A stretch of 64,000 nt of DNA. Source: JAAFHB01 sp038236995 (GTDB taxonomy: Bacteria; Bacteroidota; Bacteroidia; Bacteroidales; Prolixibacteraceae). Position numbers and translations under genes: made by a program. Every line of letters starts with the position of its first letter. The first letter of the stretch is position 1. The notes below the pieces were generated by a model that worked only from the letters and a program-made list of their open reading frames with translations, was not told the origin of the DNA and did not search any database. The stretch spans positions 1-64,000 of the forward strand of contig JBBRZE010000016.1 of NCBI GenBank assembly GCA_038236995.1. The letters are read 5' to 3'. This document shows, one piece after another, positions 8,747 to 16,794 of this stretch.

Positions 8747-9988
8747 ATGAAAACACTGAAATATCAAAAGCAATTTATCACTGCATTGCATCTGTTGTTC
8801 TGGGTCATCTCTTTCAATGCATTTAATTCCTTCTTTAGCTGCGGAGTAGAATCGGGATATACGCTCGACGGACTCGAATTAACATGGCTGAATGTGTTTT
8901 ATATTAGCAATCTAATTCTTCTTTTTATTGCAATGCCATTTATCTGGCTGGTGAAAGGGATCAGCCGAGGGATAAAATGGGCTGTGACTGCCGTTTTTTT
9001 CATTGTGATTACGTGGGGTATCCTATCGGTATTCTTTGAAAACGATCAGGGAATGGTGTTTGCAGTTATTTTGGGATATTTCCTCGATAACTTTCTCTAC
9101 GTTCTGATCTTTCACCTGACAATAATAGCAGCTGTTTACCTGAATATTCACCGGTTGATAAAGCGATATTTTTCGCAAGGCAAGTTTGGAGTCTACCTTG
9201 TTTCCGCACTCAGTCTCTCGGTTGTCGCAGGCGTTATGAACTATGTATTATTTGATCTTTTTGTCGACCTGATCCTTCCACAACTTTTCTACATTTCTTG
9301 GTTCAAGGTATGGGAATTGATCATGATAATGATCGGCTATATTGCGATCACAACAATTGCTTTCCTTTTATGGCAGTATTGGCAGATGCTGATTGAAAAC
9401 CGCGAAAAAGTTCAGCATGAATTGTCGGCTCTGAAAGCGCAGATCAATCCTCATTTCCTGTTCAATAATCTGAATACAATCTATTCACTCGCGTTAAAAG
9501 GAGATGTCAGAACAAAAGACGTGATCTTGCAACTGTCGGACTTTCTAAGGTATGTTTTGTACGATACCTCGAGTGACAAAATCGAACTTGAGAAAGAGAT
9601 TGAAATCATCAGAACTTATGTGGGGCTGCAACGGGAACGTATCAACCAGGATATTACTGAAATCATCCTCAACATTGAAGGTGATTTTAAAGGAGTGAGC
9701 ATTGCGCCCCTGCTACTGCTTCCGCTTGCCGAAAACTGTTTCAAACACGGAATCGGGAAAAGCAAAGGAATCATTCAGATTTATATTCAATATTCCGGCC
9801 ATCGACTCCATTTCGAAACTAAAAATCCGGTTGCACTTCGGGAAAATCCAGTTAATAATGGCCAGGGGGGTATTGGGATTAAAAACGTAGAAAAAAGATT
9901 AAATTTGTTGTATCCGGATAAACACCAACTGACGTTTACGGAAAACGAGAAGCTTTTCAGCGTTGATTTGAAGATCGATTTAGACTAA
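8747..9988 (+). CDS. LytS/YehU-type sensor histidine kinase
   Basis: 413 residues. About five or six transmembrane segments fill residues 10-210, followed by the His_kinase domain (PF06580) with SALKAQINPHFLFNNLNTIYSL, phosphoacceptor His236, and an HATPase domain with LPLAENCFKHGIGK and GGIGIKNVEKRL. This kinase type partners with LytTR regulators, and such a gene follows after five bases. The membrane part has no recognisable ligand-binding domain. Member of a three-gene operon with the upstream lipoprotein. Confidence 0.93.
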   Translation: MKTLKYQKQFITALHLLFWVISFNAFNSFFSCGVESGYTLDGLELTWLNVFYISNLILLFIAMPFIWLVKGISRGIKWAVTAVFFIVITWGILSVFFENDQGMVFAVILGYFLDNFLYVLIFHLTIIAAVYLNIHRLIKRYFSQGKFGVYLVSALSLSVVAGVMNYVLFDLFVDLILPQLFYISWFKVWELIMIMIGYIAITTIAFLLWQYWQMLIENREKVQHELSALKAQINPHFLFNNLNTIYSLALKGDVRTKDVILQLSDFLRYVLYDTSSDKIELEKEIEIIRTYVGLQRERINQDITEIILNIEGDFKGVSIAPLLLLPLAENCFKHGIGKSKGIIQIYIQYSGHRLHFETKNPVALRENPVNNGQGGIGIKNVEKRLNLLYPDKHQLTFTENEKLFSVDLKIDLD

Positions 9989-9993
9989 TTGTT

Positions 9994-10701
9994 ATGACCA
10001 TAAAATGTATTGTAATCGAAGATGAACCCGCCGCGCGTGAAATCCTGCAACGCAACATTTCGCAATGTCCCGATCTCGCGTGGTGTGGTTCGTTTGAAGA
10101 TCCTTTCTCGGCACAAACTTACCTGGATAAAAACAATGTCGATCTTATCTTTCTGGATATTAACCTTCCGGGAATGTCGGGTATCAGCTTTTTACGTACC
10201 CTTGTCAAGCCGCCTTTGGTAATCATTACTACCGCCTATCCGCAATATGCCGTTGACGGTTTCGATCTTGAAGTCGTTGATTATTTGTTAAAACCGTTCT
10301 CATTCGAGCGGTTTTACAAATCGTTGAATAAAGCGAAAGAACGTTTAATACCAAAAACTGCGAATGCTTTATCCCGAAAAATCACGGTTAAAGCCGATAA
10401 ACGCATCTACCAGATCGATCTGGATGATCTCCTTTTTGTGGAAGCTTGTGGCGATTATACAACCGTCGGCTGCACGGATAAAAAGCTGGTCACGCACGAA
10501 ACACTCAAAAGCTGGGAAGAGAAACTGAAAGATCATTCCTTTCAGAAAATACACCGGTCAATCATTATCAATCTTCAAAAAATCGATCATATCGAAGGGA
10601 ACATGGCAATCATCGGCAAACACAAACTGTTAGTTTCAGAGGCTTACCGCGAGCAACTGATCGCCTTATTGCTGGGACGGAACCTGACGCATATTGGGTG
10701 A
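9994..10701 (+). CDS. LytTR-family response regulator
   Basis: 235 residues. Receiver domain with EDE (9-11), phosphoacceptor Asp55 (FLDINLPG), Thr in ITTAYPQYA and Lys in LLKPFSFERF. The C-terminal LytTR DNA-binding domain covers about 125-230 (IYQIDLDDLLFVEACGDYT; SFQKIHRSIIINLQKI). Last gene of the lipoprotein-kinase-regulator operon. Targets are not evident. Confidence 0.95.
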   Translation: MTIKCIVIEDEPAAREILQRNISQCPDLAWCGSFEDPFSAQTYLDKNNVDLIFLDINLPGMSGISFLRTLVKPPLVIITTAYPQYAVDGFDLEVVDYLLKPFSFERFYKSLNKAKERLIPKTANALSRKITVKADKRIYQIDLDDLLFVEACGDYTTVGCTDKKLVTHETLKSWEEKLKDHSFQKIHRSIIINLQKIDHIEGNMAIIGKHKLLVSEAYREQLIALLLGRNLTHIG

Positions 10702-10757
10702 TTCAATAACTGACACTTGAAAATATTTGCATCTTTGTAAAAAAGGGAAACTTAATC

Positions 10758-10994
10758 ATGACGACGATAGAATTAAAAAAGGCGTTGATTCATAGGATTA
10801 CCGAGATTAATGATGTTTCATTTCTCAAAGCTATCAAAACTATTCCCGACACAAAAACCGAATCTGTTATTATAGCTCTGACGGAAGAACAACGAAGCGA
10901 AATTATTGATTCTAAGAAGGAAATTGAACAGGGATTATACCTGGAACATCAGGTTTTAGATAAAGAAGTTTCAACATGGCTAAGCGCCAGATAA
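10758..10994 (+). CDS. Antitoxin-like protein, partner of a truncated ParE toxin
   Basis: 78 residues, small and acidic. The C-terminal half (TEEQRSEIIDSKKEIEQGLY ... STWLSAR) has the layout of antitoxins paired with RelE/ParE toxins, an amphipathic helix followed by a conserved tryptophan near the end. The toxin start codon lies inside its last codons, the usual coupling in type II systems. The N-terminal half is unlike Phd or MazE and is the family-specific DNA-binding or dimerisation part. CATCTTTG at 10730-10737 is close to a -7 box. The partner toxin is broken, so this may be a relic or a solo antitoxin. Confidence 0.7.
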   Translation: MTTIELKKALIHRITEINDVSFLKAIKTIPDTKTESVIIALTEEQRSEIIDSKKEIEQGLYLEHQVLDKEVSTWLSAR

Positions 10995-11068
10995 TTTGGT
11001 CACATAGAGCCAGAATAAAACGCTACAAAGTACTGGAATTTTATGCATTAAGTAGCATCTCTTTATAA
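10976..11068 (+). pseudogene. ParE/RelE-family toxin, truncated after 30 residues
   Basis: An ATG at 10976, overlapping the antitoxin end by 19 bp, opens a 30-residue reading frame starting MAKRQIIWSHRARIKRYKVL and EFYALS, then TAA at 11066. The K-R-x-I-I-W-S-x-x-A motif and the following helix (ILEFY) are the conserved N-terminus of ParE/RelE toxins, which are normally about 95-100 residues. The catalytic or gyrase-binding C-terminal half is missing and the following bases give no continuation in any frame. A toxin ORF destroyed by truncation. Confidence 0.72.
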
Positions 11069-11070
11069 AA

Positions 11071-11181
11071 CTAAATCTCCAGTATAAAAACCGTTTCCTG
11101 TTCATTGGACACAAGGCTTATTGATCCTTTGAGCGACCGCATAATCTGTCACGAAAGACTTAATGCGATCCTTAATCCTGT
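11071..11181 (-). pseudogene. C-terminal remnant of a PAS-type sensor histidine kinase
   Basis: Read on the minus strand, this segment encodes TGLRIALSLS-stop-QIMRSLKGSISLVSNE then QETVFILEI and a stop. It corresponds to the G2 box and C-terminus of HATPase_c kinases (typically GIGLSLSRQIMR then KGSI and GTVFTL). The in-frame TGA at 11149-11151 stands exactly where Arg is usual, consistent with CGA to TGA mutation. Upstream the frame runs into another stop at 11203 and no further homology is visible. It abuts the truncated ParE remnant, marking 11.0-11.4 kb as a decay zone. Confidence 0.62.
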
Positions 11182-11409
11182 CTCGGCGACTTCAGCGACT
11201 TGTCATCAATATTTGCCAGGGAGTTAACTGGTGGTATCTTCATTTCGGATCGAAGAAGAAGCCAATGCTCCGGTTGTTCTGACGAAACTTAAAAATCAAA
11301 TTCATCGTTATTCATTATCAGACTTTAGCAGGATTTTGGCTTCCGGCAGGCAGTTTTTAAGATGGACGCAATCAATTAAATCTTAAATTTGCCGGCTAAA
11401 ACAGATTTG
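11182..11409. other. Intergenic decay zone upstream of the MBL hydrolase
   Basis: No gene recognised. Together with the two remnants before it this is the gene-poor stretch 11069-11409. TAAATTTG at 11384-11391 is an exact -7 box for the following hydrolase. Confidence 0.45.
11384..11391 (+). promoter_or_regulatory. -7 box (TAAATTTG) for the MBL-fold hydrolase
   Basis: Exact TAnnTTTG match ending 18 bp before the ATG at 11410. It also shows that the in-frame TTG at 11389 lies inside the promoter and is not the start. Confidence 0.5.
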
Positions 11410-12186
11410 ATGGTTGAGATATGTGCATTGGCTTCGGGAAGTAATGGGAATTGCTATTATATTGGGAATAAAGAGGATGCTATTCTGATTGATGCAGGTA
11501 TTAATTGCAAGCAGATTTTGATCCGTATGAAAGCCAAAGGACTCGATCCTCGCAATATCCGGGCGATCTTCATAACCCATGAGCACAACGATCATGTTTG
11601 CGGAGCACGTGTTCTCTCGAAAAAGCTTGACATTCCGGTATACATGACCAAAGGATCCTATCATGCGCTTTATATTACCAATCAACCTGATGCTACACGT
11701 TTTATCGATCCAATTCAGCCCGTAATGCTGATTCCGTTCATTATTCATCCCGTTTTAAAGAACCATGATGCCAAAGAACCAACCTCGTTTCGTGTTGAAT
11801 TACAAGGAGTCAATGTTGGGGTCTTTACCGATATCGGATTGCCGTGCGCCAATGTAATCGCTCATATGCAGCATTGCCATGCCCTCTTTTTGGAAACAAA
11901 TTACGATGAGAAAATGCTTTGGGAGGGATCATACCCGCAACATTTAAAGCAACGAGTCGCTTCGGATGTGGGCCATCTTTCGAATATGCAGGCGGTGAAT
12001 TTATTAACCGAACATGCAGGTCCTGATTTAAAATGGGTACTGCTAAGCCATTTGTCGGGAGAAAATAATACTCCCCAAATTGCCTTTGACGCGTTAAAAC
12101 ATTTTGAAGACAGGTTTCACATCGTACTCACCTCGCGCCGCGAACCAGGTGAGGTGATTGAAATTGAAGGACTTATTCAGCTGTAA
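11410..12186 (+). CDS. MBL-fold metallo-hydrolase (WalJ/YycJ-like)
   Basis: 258 residues from the ATG at 11410. The N-terminus VEICALASGSNGNCYYIG and the metal motif THEHNDHVCGARVLSKKL are the signature of the YycJ/WalJ branch of metallo-beta-lactamase-fold phosphodiesterases, cytoplasmic 5'-exonuclease-like enzymes linked to DNA repair or cell-wall signalling in Firmicutes. Further ligands appear in VGVFTDIG, SDVGHLSN and LLSHLSGENN. A frame-open TTG 21 bp upstream is less likely because it overlaps the -7 box. The gene is followed by a terminator shared with the convergent peptidase. Confidence 0.9.
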   Translation: MVEICALASGSNGNCYYIGNKEDAILIDAGINCKQILIRMKAKGLDPRNIRAIFITHEHNDHVCGARVLSKKLDIPVYMTKGSYHALYITNQPDATRFIDPIQPVMLIPFIIHPVLKNHDAKEPTSFRVELQGVNVGVFTDIGLPCANVIAHMQHCHALFLETNYDEKMLWEGSYPQHLKQRVASDVGHLSNMQAVNLLTEHAGPDLKWVLLSHLSGENNTPQIAFDALKHFEDRFHIVLTSRREPGEVIEIEGLIQL

Positions 12187-12230
12187 GCTTTATTGCGCGC
12201 TAACAGCATTACGAAAATCCTCAAAAAACT

Positions 12231-12271
12231 AAAGGACTTTACAGGTAGCAAAATGTCCTGTAAAATCCTTT
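12231..12271. terminator. Bidirectional terminator hairpin
   Basis: AAAGGACTTTACAGG (12231-12245) pairs with CCTGTAAAATCCTTT (12257-12271) with one mismatch, between convergent genes. Confidence 0.75.
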
Positions 12272-12304
12272 ATAATAAAAAACTGATTTTCTTATGCTTC
12301 TCCT

Positions 12305-13183
12305 TTAGGCTTTGAAAGCTCCTGTATCAATCCAATTGGCTTTTAGCAAGGACCACCAATCGGTAGCAAGTCCTTTCAGTACATACTCGTAAGGAAGCCA
12401 TCCGTAACCAGCTACTCCCCAACCTGTACCCCATGAATTTCGGATCAATAATGCACCAGTGGTTTCAACAGCTCCCGGATTGGCATTTTTAATCTTCATA
12501 TTATCGTCGTAACCCACTGCTACGATTGCATGACCGCCCACAATCTTTTCTCCGGCTGTCGGATAAGGCAATTTCCCGGTTGTTCCAGCCTGTGTATAGG
12601 AGTTATACACTGTAAATCCGAACATCGAAGGGAGTCCGCCGGCAAGATTTGTTTTAATCTGATTTAATACTGTTGTCTTGGTCGTCCCGGAAGGATCTAA
12701 ACGGTAGTAACTAATCGATTGGTAGTTCTGAGCGAATGCATAGCAGAAGGCAGAGGGTTCTTTTTCGTAATCAGCCACGATATAGGGCCAATACTCTTCG
12801 GGCGGCACTCCAAAAATTGCCATTGCACCCATCGTTGAACGAAGAAAAGCACCCGTATCTCCGGTCCAATGTAACATGTTACGTGTCGCCTTATATAGGA
12901 AAAGCCGGGAAGCATCAACATGTTTTCCAAAAGCCCTTCGCTCGAAATACTCAACCATCGCAACACCGGCATTTGCGGTACACGAACCAAGTGAACCCTG
13001 ATTTTCAATCGGTGGACACCAGGGTCTTAAGTCAGCAGTAACTGGTAAGCCTGCCTTTAACGGCTTTGCCGCACCTACTTTTGCAAGCATGGCATTTACA
13101 GCATCATGTTCAACGGTGTAGTCACGAAAATCCGGATAGTCGGGCAACCATCCCATTCCTAATTTTCCAAACATTTCAATCAT
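12305..13183 (-). CDS. Papain-like cysteine peptidase (C1A family), no signal peptide
   Basis: 292 residues. The catalytic triad of clan CA peptidases is clear: Cys68 in IENQGSLGSCTANAG, His218 in VGGHAIVAVGYDD and Asn249 in LIRNSWGTGWG. The oxyanion glutamine is in the same NQG segment. There is no signal peptide or long inhibitory propeptide; a short N-terminal piece (GWLPDYPDFRDYT) precedes the domain, a form often seen in bacterial and viral C1A proteins. Probably cytoplasmic or exported by a non-classical route. Stands alone between a terminator and the Qnr-like gene. Substrate unknown. Confidence 0.88.
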   Translation of the reverse strand: MIEMFGKLGMGWLPDYPDFRDYTVEHDAVNAMLAKVGAAKPLKAGLPVTADLRPWCPPIENQGSLGSCTANAGVAMVEYFERRAFGKHVDASRLFLYKATRNMLHWTGDTGAFLRSTMGAMAIFGVPPEEYWPYIVADYEKEPSAFCYAFAQNYQSISYYRLDPSGTTKTTVLNQIKTNLAGGLPSMFGFTVYNSYTQAGTTGKLPYPTAGEKIVGGHAIVAVGYDDNMKIKNANPGAVETTGALLIRNSWGTGWGVAGYGWLPYEYVLKGLATDWWSLLKANWIDTGAFKA

Positions 13184-13351
13184 GCTAATTTTGTTTTAGA
13201 GGTTTAGCTGATGAATAAACAAATTAAAGCAAGGCTCTCACCAGCTTTAAAAGCCTTTGACTGAATATCAGCTACGTTATTTAAAACGATTAGTTACGAA
13301 ATACTTTAATTAAATTTAGCAGTTCAAAAAAAGAGAACCAAAAAACACAAA

Positions 13352-13924
13352 ATGGCAGAGGTAATTATTGAAAATAAAGTCTTTGAAAAAGAGAACTTTT
13401 CTGAAAAAGGACTCGGTAAAGCGGAATATGAAGGTTGTAAATTTAAAAGTTGTGATTTCTCAAATTCAGACCTATCGAATATTACTTTTATCGATTGCGA
13501 ATTTGATCATTGCAATTTAAGTATGACCAAAGTTAAAAATACGGCACTGAAAACTGTTAAATTCATCAATTGCAAACTTTTAGGCTTGAATATCACTGAT
13601 TGCAATAATTTTCTTTTGTCAGTCTATTTTGAAAACTGTTTTTTAAACCTGGCATCTTTCTATAAACTTAAAGTGAAAGGAACTAAATTTAAAAACTGCA
13701 ATCTGCAGGAAGTCGATTTCACGGAAGCAGATTTAACCAATTCCAATTTTGATAATTGTGACCTTGAAAGAACAATATTTGACCGGACGATCCTGGAGAA
13801 AGCAGATTTTCGCACATCTTATCATTTCTCCATCGACCCAACAATAAACAGGATCAAAAAAGCCAAATTCTCAAGAAATGGGCTTCCCGGATTATTGGAA
13901 AAATATAACCTTGAAATAGAATAG
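13352..13924 (+). CDS. Pentapeptide-repeat protein, Qnr/McbG-like
   Basis: 190 residues built almost entirely of A(D/N)LxX-type pentapeptides, for example CKFKSCDFSNSDLSNITF and ADLTNSNFDNCDLERTIF, which fold as a right-handed quadrilateral beta-helix. The C-terminal tail after a break (FRTSYHFSIDPTINRIKKAKF, then LPGLLEKYNLEIE) matches the layout of Qnr and McbG proteins that mimic DNA and protect gyrase. Slightly shorter than Qnr (about 218). Many central Cys and Phe residues fill the coil positions. Alone on the + strand with TAAATTTA, near -7 consensus, at 13311. A gyrase-protection role is an inference. Confidence 0.82.
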   Translation: MAEVIIENKVFEKENFSEKGLGKAEYEGCKFKSCDFSNSDLSNITFIDCEFDHCNLSMTKVKNTALKTVKFINCKLLGLNITDCNNFLLSVYFENCFLNLASFYKLKVKGTKFKNCNLQEVDFTEADLTNSNFDNCDLERTIFDRTILEKADFRTSYHFSIDPTINRIKKAKFSRNGLPGLLEKYNLEIE

Positions 13925-14009
13925 AAAAAGTGCGGGATACCAGTTGTTACCCGCACCTGCAATTATTTCGAAATAATAATGCGTAATTCTACGACTTATC
14001 AACTTTAAA

Positions 14010-14519
14010 CTAGAATGATAATCCTGCCCTAAGTCCTAAAAAAGAAGTTGATGAGCCATCGTTGGAGGCTGATTGATATTTCAGCATCAGATCAAAATTA
14101 TCCGAGATTTTGTATCCAACCCCCGGGGCAAATGTAAATGCACTACCGCCATTCTTTTGGGTTGAGAATGAAATCCCTACCTGAACACTCCCATAAACCA
14201 GGTCCGAAAAATAATATTTTCCACCGGCAAGAACAGGTATTAATCCCATTTTAAAACCGGAATATCCGCTTTTTTTAGCAAAATCAAGATAACCGGCACT
14301 TAATGTAACAGCAAATGAAGGTGCAACTGCATATTCACCCATTATATCAATCCCATAAGCCAAACTGGTAAAAGTAGAAACATCACCCACAGGAAGACCA
14401 ATAACAGCTCCGGCACCAATTTTAAAAGGCATCTCATCACTGCTTTTAGCACTTTCCTGAGCACTTACCGATAGCGTAACCACAAATAAAACAACCAACA
14501 ACACGAGTTTTGCTTTCAT
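14010..14519 (-). CDS. Outer-membrane beta-barrel protein
   Basis: 169 residues. A cleavable signal peptide (MKAKLVLLVVLFVVTLSVSA, cleavage before Q) is followed by alternating hydrophobic strands and a terminal strand TSFLGLRAGLSF ending in Phe, the usual C-terminal signature for BAM-dependent barrels. Eight strands are plausible from the length, as in small OmpA/OmpX-like barrels of Bacteroidota. No enzymatic motif. Monocistronic. Ligand or role unknown. Confidence 0.8.
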   Translation of the reverse strand: MKAKLVLLVVLFVVTLSVSAQESAKSSDEMPFKIGAGAVIGLPVGDVSTFTSLAYGIDIMGEYAVAPSFAVTLSAGYLDFAKKSGYSGFKMGLIPVLAGGKYYFSDLVYGSVQVGISFSTQKNGGSAFTFAPGVGYKISDNFDLMLKYQSASNDGSSTSFLGLRAGLSF

Positions 14520-14720
14520 AATACTACAAATTAATGGTTAAATTTATATGATAGATTTCCCACTGATACGATAGTATTTTTCAAATGTTACGGCAAAAAA
14601 TTCAATTAGAGAAAAAATATTCAAATTTCTTTTGGAAGATGATTGGAATATTTGGGGGAATTTAAGAAGATGACAACCAAATATTTGCCATCACCCAATA
14701 AATACATTCCAAAATTACAC

Positions 14721-15263
14721 TTATGGTTGAAATTCGCTTTTTAATAAACTAAAGACTTTCAAATCGAAGAACTGATCGTGGTATCTTTCTCCTTCCCGTT
14801 CAATACCATCAAAACTAAAACCTAATCGCAAGGCAATCTTTTCGCTCGGCTCGTTACCTACCGCGCATCGGATGGTAACTCTGTTCATCATCATTTTCTC
14901 AAAAGCTATTCCGAGTAGAACCTGGCAAGATTTGTGAATAATTCCAAGACCGGTCATATCGCTGATAAGCCAATATCCAATCTCTGTCTTTTCATTAACC
15001 CTATCGGTATTGTGGAAGCCTATTATGCCTGCAAATCTGCCTTTAAACCAGATAGTGTAAACCTCATTATATGTTGCTTCGCGTTGCGAAATGACTGTTT
15101 GAATAAAAGCTTCGCTATCCTTGACTTCTTTGGTATAATCAACAAAAGGTAACCACTTCCCCAAATGTGAACGATTCTGATCAACTGCATCAAAAATTGT
15201 TGCTGCATCATTGGCCCCAAGCCGTTCGAGCAATATTTCATTTGTAACTACGATATTTTGCAT
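14721..15263 (-). CDS. GNAT acetyltransferase, RimJ/RimL type
   Basis: 180 residues. Belongs to the ribosomal-protein-serine/alanine N-acetyltransferase group (Acetyltransf_3): N-terminal ERLGANDAATIF, the FAGIIGFHNTD strand, EIGYWLISDMTGLGI including the GYWL motif, and NRVTIRCAVGNEPSEKIALRLGF with the acetyl-CoA loop. Cytoplasmic; may acetylate a protein N-terminus or a small amine. Preceded on its strand by the pgk terminator, so it is transcribed separately. Confidence 0.88.
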   Translation of the reverse strand: MQNIVVTNEILLERLGANDAATIFDAVDQNRSHLGKWLPFVDYTKEVKDSEAFIQTVISQREATYNEVYTIWFKGRFAGIIGFHNTDRVNEKTEIGYWLISDMTGLGIIHKSCQVLLGIAFEKMMMNRVTIRCAVGNEPSEKIALRLGFSFDGIEREGERYHDQFFDLKVFSLLKSEFQP

Positions 15264-15278
15264 ATCAATCAGTTGTAA

Positions 15279-15307
15279 AAAACCCGGACTTCAGCAGCCC
15301 GGGTTTT
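15279..15307 (-). terminator. Intrinsic terminator of pgk
   Basis: AAAACCCGG (15279-15287) pairs with CCGGGTTTT (15299-15307). On the minus strand the hairpin is followed by a T-run, so it ends the pgk transcript. Confidence 0.85.
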
Positions 15308-15372
15308 AGTTGTATTATTTGTCTCCGATAACTCCTATTTATTTTTAGGGGAAATAGAAGAATTTAAAGTGA

Positions 15373-16566
15373 CTATTCCAAAACAGCCGCGATGCCTGGA
15401 AGAACGCGTCCTTCGAGGTATTCAAGCATAGCACCACCTGCGGTAGAGATATAGGAAACTTTGTCTGCGATTCCAAATTTATTGACCGCAGCAACTGAGT
15501 CGCCACCTCCAACAAGTGAGAAGGCACCTTTGCTGGTTGCTTCAACGATGGCATCGCCAATTGCCTTTGTTCCAACGGCAAATTTATCCATTTCAAAAAC
15601 GCCGACAGGACCATTCCACAGGATCGTTTTTGATTCACTGATCACTTTCTTGAACATTTCAATCGTCTTTGGTCCTGCATCAAGTCCTGACCAGCCATCG
15701 CTGATATTATTTGAAGGCACTATCCTGGTATTTGCGGTTTCGGCAAATGCATCTGCTTCAACTACGTCGACTGCCAAGATAATCTTAACCCCTTTTTGCT
15801 CAGCTTTCTTCAGAATATCAAGCGCCATCGGCATAAAGTCATCTTCGCAAAGCGAACCACCAATTTTACCACCTTGTGCCTTCACAAATGTGTAAGTCAT
15901 ACCTCCGCCAATAATAAGGTTATCAACGCTGTTAAGAAGGTTCTCGATAATCGTAATCTTCGAAGATACCTTTGAACCACCCATGATTGCAGTAAACGGA
16001 CGTTTGGGAGCCTTTAGCACTTTGTCAAGACTTTTAACTTCACTATCAACAAGATAACCGAATAGTTTGTCATGTGGAAAAAACTGTGCAATCACTGCTG
16101 TAGAAGCATGAGCACGGTGAGCTGTTCCGAAAGCATCGTTTATCCAGCAATCGCCAAGCCCTGCAAGTTGTTTCGCAAATGCGACATCTCCACCCTCTTC
16201 TTCGGGATGAAAACGAAGGTTTTCAAGTACCAGTACTTCACCTGGTTTCAGTGCATCAGCCATTTTCCGGGTCTCAGCACCAATACAATCAGGCGCAATT
16301 TTAACTTCAATTCCACCAAGCAATTCCGAAAGGTGAGGAACAAGGTGCCTCATCGAAAACTTATCTTCGGGACCCTTTTTAGGACGACCAAGATGCGACA
16401 TGATAATGGCTGCACCTCCATTTTCAATCACCTGTTTGATGGTAGGAAGAGCGGCAGTCATGCGTGTATCGTCGCCAATCACGAATTTTTCATCAAGCGG
16501 AACATTGAAGTCAACGCGGATCAGGGCCTTTTTGCCCGAAAAGTCATAATTTTCAATCGTCTGCAT
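15373..16566 (-). CDS. pgk: Phosphoglycerate kinase
   Basis: 397 residues, normal length. Glycolytic enzyme making ATP and 3-phosphoglycerate from 1,3-bisphosphoglycerate. N-terminal substrate-binding motifs RVDFNVPLD and SHLGRPK, hinge and nucleotide motifs NDAFGTAHRAHAS, MGGSKVSSKI, LWNGPVGVFE and LVGGGDSVAA are all intact. The start ATG at 16566 lies 25 nt after the predicted transcription start of a well-formed promoter. Monocistronic. Confidence 0.98.
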   Translation of the reverse strand: MQTIENYDFSGKKALIRVDFNVPLDEKFVIGDDTRMTAALPTIKQVIENGGAAIIMSHLGRPKKGPEDKFSMRHLVPHLSELLGGIEVKIAPDCIGAETRKMADALKPGEVLVLENLRFHPEEEGGDVAFAKQLAGLGDCWINDAFGTAHRAHASTAVIAQFFPHDKLFGYLVDSEVKSLDKVLKAPKRPFTAIMGGSKVSSKITIIENLLNSVDNLIIGGGMTYTFVKAQGGKIGGSLCEDDFMPMALDILKKAEQKGVKIILAVDVVEADAFAETANTRIVPSNNISDGWSGLDAGPKTIEMFKKVISESKTILWNGPVGVFEMDKFAVGTKAIGDAIVEATSKGAFSLVGGGDSVAAVNKFGIADKVSYISTAGGAMLEYLEGRVLPGIAAVLE

Positions 16567-16594
16567 TTTTCGTTGGATTTAATATTTTGTTTTT

Positions 16595-16627
16595 CAAAGA
16601 TAGATAAAAAGTGTTTTACAACATCAA
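16595..16627 (-). promoter_or_regulatory. pgk promoter, TTG-N22-TATCTTTG
   Basis: On the minus strand a TTG (16625-16627) stands 22 bp upstream of TATCTTTG (16595-16602), matching the Bacteroidota -33/-7 consensus and spacing (about 17-23 bp). The predicted start is near 16591, giving a leader of about 25 nt. Confidence 0.7.
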
Positions 16628-16794
16628 TACAATACAAATTTATCAAACGATTTGATCTATTTTTAACAAACAACCATTTATTTTTCCATTTCATTTCGTT
16701 AAAGAACCCCTATTTTCATACTTTTGAAGCCTGAATGATTTATCTCTTTTAATGATCATCAATCACCTTATCCAATAAATCTTATTCATACCGG

